From: Variovorax guangxiensis
GTDB taxonomy: Bacteria > Pseudomonadota > Gammaproteobacteria > Burkholderiales > Burkholderiaceae_C
Direction of reading: 5' to 3'
NCBI RefSeq assembly: GCF_003952165.1
Contig: NZ_RXFT01000015.1
Location: 106,180-170,179, forward strand
Length of the DNA: 64,000 nt
Both the position numbers and the translations under genes were made by a program. The stretch's first letter is position 1, and each line of letters starts with the position of its first letter. The notes beneath the pieces are model-generated. The model did no database searches and was not told where the DNA came from. It saw nothing but the letters and a program-made list of their open reading frames with translations. Below, in pieces: positions 61,463-64,000 of the stretch.

Positions 61463-62518
61463 ATGGCTGCCTCCCGCCCCCGCCGCACGCAGTTGCCTGT
61501 GCGCGGGTCGGCGGGCAGGGGCAGCATGCCTTCGGGCAACGGCCATCCCGAGCCTGCCGGCGAGAGTGCGCACGTTCCCGAAGACGACTTGGACGCGTCG
61601 GCTGCAGACGCTCCGCTGCCGACGAACAGCGCCATGGGCGCCGTGGGTGAGCTGGTCGGCGGCGAAGGCGCCGACGCGCTGACCATCTACCTGCGCCAGG
61701 TGCGCCGCACCGAGCTCTTCACGCCTGCCGAGGAATACGAGACCGCATGCGCCGCGCGTGCCGGCGACTTCGCCGCGCGGCAGTCGATGATCGAGCACAA
61801 CCTGCGGCTTGTGGTCAACATCGCCAAAGCCTATCTGGGGCGGGGCGTGCCGCTGTCCGATCTCATCGAGGAGGGCAATCTGGGCCTGATGCACGCCATC
61901 ACCAAGTTCGAGCCCGAGCGCGGCTTCCGCTTTTCGACTTATGCGACCTGGTGGATCCGCCAGTCGGTGGAGCGTGCGGTCATGACGCAGGCGCGCGCGA
62001 TCCGCCTGCCGGTGCACGTGGTGCGCGAGCTGCAACAAGTGCTGAAGGCCCGCCGAACGCTCGAAGGCGACGCCGAATTTCTCGTGCATCGGCCGGACGG
62101 CGTTCGGGTGGAAGACATCGCGGCGCTGCTGGGGCGCGATGTGCAGTCCGTGGCCGAGCTTCTGGCGCTGTCCGAAGCCCCGCGCTCGCTGGACGCTGGC
62201 GATGCTCGGGGAGACGAGGGGTTCACGCTGGCCGACACTGTGGCCTCCGAGGACGAGCAGGGCAGCCCGACCGACGTGGCGCACACACGCGAGGTGGAGC
62301 GCCTGCTCGACCAGTGGGTGCAGGCCCTCGACGCACGTGAGCGCGAAGTGCTGGAGGGCCGCTACGGCCTCCACGACCGCGAGCCCGAAACGCTGGAGGT
62401 GCTGAGCGTGCGCCTGGGGCTCACGCGGGAGCGTGTGCGGCAGATCCAGAACGAGGCGCTGGCCAAGATGCGGCGCCAGCTCGCCCGCTCCGGCGTGGGG
62501 CGCGACGCGCTGTTCTAG
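61463..62518 (+). CDS. rpoS: Stationary-phase sigma factor RpoS
   Basis: 351 residues from the ATG at 61463. Region 1.2/2 IYLRQVRRTELFTPAEEYETA, 2.x NIAKAYLGRGVPLSDLIEEGNLGLMHAITKFEPERGFRFSTYATWWIRQSVERAV (key part YATWWIRQSVERAV) and region 4 LSVRLGLTRERVRQIQNEALAKMRR. The QSVERAV ending of region 2 and the nlpD context mark it as RpoS, not RpoD. In E. coli rpoS is also expressed from promoters inside nlpD. Confidence 0.93.
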   Translation: MAASRPRRTQLPVRGSAGRGSMPSGNGHPEPAGESAHVPEDDLDASAADAPLPTNSAMGAVGELVGGEGADALTIYLRQVRRTELFTPAEEYETACAARAGDFAARQSMIEHNLRLVVNIAKAYLGRGVPLSDLIEEGNLGLMHAITKFEPERGFRFSTYATWWIRQSVERAVMTQARAIRLPVHVVRELQQVLKARRTLEGDAEFLVHRPDGVRVEDIAALLGRDVQSVAELLALSEAPRSLDAGDARGDEGFTLADTVASEDEQGSPTDVAHTREVERLLDQWVQALDAREREVLEGRYGLHDREPETLEVLSVRLGLTRERVRQIQNEALAKMRRQLARSGVGRDALF

Positions 62519-62549
62519 GGGTATCCGGCCACGCTGAGACAATCGGGGG

Positions 62550-63986
62550 ATGACGGAATCCATCGAAGAAAAGAAAGTCCCCGCGAATCCAGGCGAAGAA
62601 TGGCTGAAGGTCGAGTCCCTCGACCTCGATGCGCAGGGCGTGGCGCACAAGGCCGACGGCATGGTCGTGTTCATCGAGGGCGCGCTGCCGTTCGAGGAAG
62701 TGCGGTTCAACGTCCACCGCCGCAAGAACAACTGGGAACAGGGCACGGTCACTGCCATCCGCCGCGAATCGTCGCAGCGGGTGCGCCCCGGCTGCCCGCA
62801 TTTCGGCCTGCATACGGGTGCCTGCGGCGGCTGCAAGATGCAGCACCTCGATGCAGCCGCCCAGGTGGCAGTGAAGCAGCGCGCGCTGGAGGACAACCTC
62901 TGGCACCTTGGCAAGGTCAAGCCCGAGAACCTGCTGCGGCCGCTCGAGGGGCCGGCCTGGCACTACCGCTATCGTGCGCGCTTGTCGGTGCGCCATGTGG
63001 TCAAGAAGGGCACGGTGCTGATCGGTTTCCACGAGCGCAAGAGCCGCTATCTGGCCGACATGCAGGTCTGCCCGGTGCTGCCGAAGCAGGTCAGCGAGAT
63101 GCTGATGCCGCTGCGCGAGCTGATCGGCTCGATGGATGCGCGCGACACGTGCCCGCAGATCGAGCTGGCCTGCGGCGATGCGCCCGATTCCACGCGGCTC
63201 GGCACGATCGCTTTGGTGTTGCGCCACCTGGAGCCACTTTCGCGCGCGGACATCGACCGATTGAAGGCCTTTGCGGAGAAGAACGAAGGCGTCCAGTGGT
63301 GGCTGCAGCCCAAGGGGCCGGACACCGTGAAGTTGCTGGAAGAGGGCGGCACCCCGTTGGCGTACCGGTTGCCGGAGTTCGGCGTGACGATGCCGTTCAA
63401 GCCCACCGATTTCACGCAGGTCAATCCGCACATCAACCGGGCGCTGGTGGGCAAGGCGTTGCGCCTGCTCGACGTTCAGCCTGACGAGCGCGTGATCGAC
63501 TGGTTCTGTGGGCTGGGTAACTTCACCTTGCCGCTGGCCAGCAAGGCACGCGAGGTGCTGGGTGTCGAAGGCAGCGACACGCTGGTGGCGCGCGCGACCG
63601 ACAACTTCAAGAGGAATCAGCCAGCCACGTCGGCTCGCCGCGAGTTGTCGCCTGCGACGTTCGTGGCGCGCAACCTGTTCGAAATGACGCCGGAGATGCT
63701 GGCGGCCGATGGCGGCGCCGACAAGTGGCTGGTCGATCCGCCGCGCGAAGGCGCATTCGCGCTGGCCAAGGCCATCGCCGATCTTCATCAGCAGCCCGAG
63801 CTGCGCACCGACGGCTGGACGCCGCCGAAGCGCATCGTGTACGTAAGCTGCAACCCGTCGACGCTCGCGCGCGATGCGGGGCTGCTGGTGCATCAGGCGG
63901 GCTATCGCTGCACCCATGCGGGAGTGGTCAACATGTTCCCGCACACGGCGCACGTGGAGTCGATAGCGGTTTTCGAGTTGGAATGA
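62550..63986 (+). CDS. rlmD: 23S rRNA (uracil-1939-C5)-methyltransferase
   Basis: 478 residues. A TRAM-like N-domain, an iron-sulfur cluster cysteine set in PGCPHFGLHTGACGGCKMQHL (three of the four Cys, with CxxC; a fourth is expected downstream), the SAM-binding region CGLGNFTLPLASKAREVLGVEGSD and the catalytic Cys in YVSCNPSTLARD are visible. It methylates U1939 of 23S rRNA. The window ends just after its stop codon. Confidence 0.92.
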   Translation: MTESIEEKKVPANPGEEWLKVESLDLDAQGVAHKADGMVVFIEGALPFEEVRFNVHRRKNNWEQGTVTAIRRESSQRVRPGCPHFGLHTGACGGCKMQHLDAAAQVAVKQRALEDNLWHLGKVKPENLLRPLEGPAWHYRYRARLSVRHVVKKGTVLIGFHERKSRYLADMQVCPVLPKQVSEMLMPLRELIGSMDARDTCPQIELACGDAPDSTRLGTIALVLRHLEPLSRADIDRLKAFAEKNEGVQWWLQPKGPDTVKLLEEGGTPLAYRLPEFGVTMPFKPTDFTQVNPHINRALVGKALRLLDVQPDERVIDWFCGLGNFTLPLASKAREVLGVEGSDTLVARATDNFKRNQPATSARRELSPATFVARNLFEMTPEMLAADGGADKWLVDPPREGAFALAKAIADLHQQPELRTDGWTPPKRIVYVSCNPSTLARDAGLLVHQAGYRCTHAGVVNMFPHTAHVESIAVFELE

Positions 63987-64000
63987 AAAAGGGCCCGGAG

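Overview
The window is a gene-dense, very GC-rich stretch of a beta-proteobacterial chromosome, most likely from the order Burkholderiales, family Comamonadaceae, and close to Variovorax. I infer this from gene content, not from a database search. The signs are a Bug-type periplasmic binding protein, EF-P with Arg32 next to its rhamnosyltransferase EarP, a short H-NS-family protein, a phasin, the surE-pcm-nlpD-rpoS block and an Ala/Lys-rich RpoD N-terminus. I see no insertion sequence, prophage, CRISPR array or rRNA. No gap exceeds about 300 bp; the longest, about 285-300 bp, are dnaG-rpoD and tRNA-His-hns.

Layout. 1-6.5 kb: an unusual ROK-type protein whose motifs are in permuted order, a secreted Ig-domain metalloprotease-like protein, cardiolipin synthase, a glutathione S-transferase and a short MetE-like methyltransferase. 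6.5-14.4 kb: a catabolic island with a VanA-type Rieske oxygenase, a GntR regulator, a VanB-type reductase and a complete LivKHMGF-type ABC importer. The vanA/metE-like intergenic region carries two copies of the same palindromic operator, and a 109-nt nested hairpin separates the binding protein from the permeases. 14.4-20.4 kb: a DsbA-like protein, an atypical MBL-fold protein and a LysR regulator divergent from HMG-CoA lyase, a CaiB-type CoA-transferase and a Bug binding protein, probably a branched-dicarboxylate degradation set. 20.4-23.1 kb: a guanidinium exporter, an HPP-CBS membrane protein and a Bcr/CflA drug exporter.

23.2-31.8 kb: rpoD and dnaG, a YihY membrane protein, an SDR dehydrogenase, a phasin with a well-defined promoter and two PhaR-like operators, an acyl-CoA thioesterase and two small stress or envelope proteins. 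31.9-39 kb: pncB, nhaD, a 2-hydroxyacid dehydrogenase, rmuC, an MFS transporter and a TetR regulator with an evident operator. 39-48.2 kb: a LOG-family protein, efp and earP, an M20 peptidase, gamma-glutamyltransferase, uvrC and pgsA. 48.2-52.1 kb: a DMT transporter and a LysR regulator divergent from a haloacetate-dehalogenase-like hydrolase that is translationally coupled to a tartrate/D-malate dehydrogenase. 52.1-64 kb: HU, tRNA-Val, a PpiD-like foldase, small stress proteins, tRNA-His, an H-NS-family protein, a quinone oxidoreductase, surE-pcm-nlpD-rpoS and rlmD.

Most genes are conserved housekeeping or generic catabolic genes. The most unusual items are the permuted ROK protein (140-1222), the nested palindrome inside the liv operon (10930-11038), the shared operators of the van locus, and the dehalogenase/D-malate dehydrogenase pair. 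Each of the last three suggests a specific, testable regulatory or metabolic idea.
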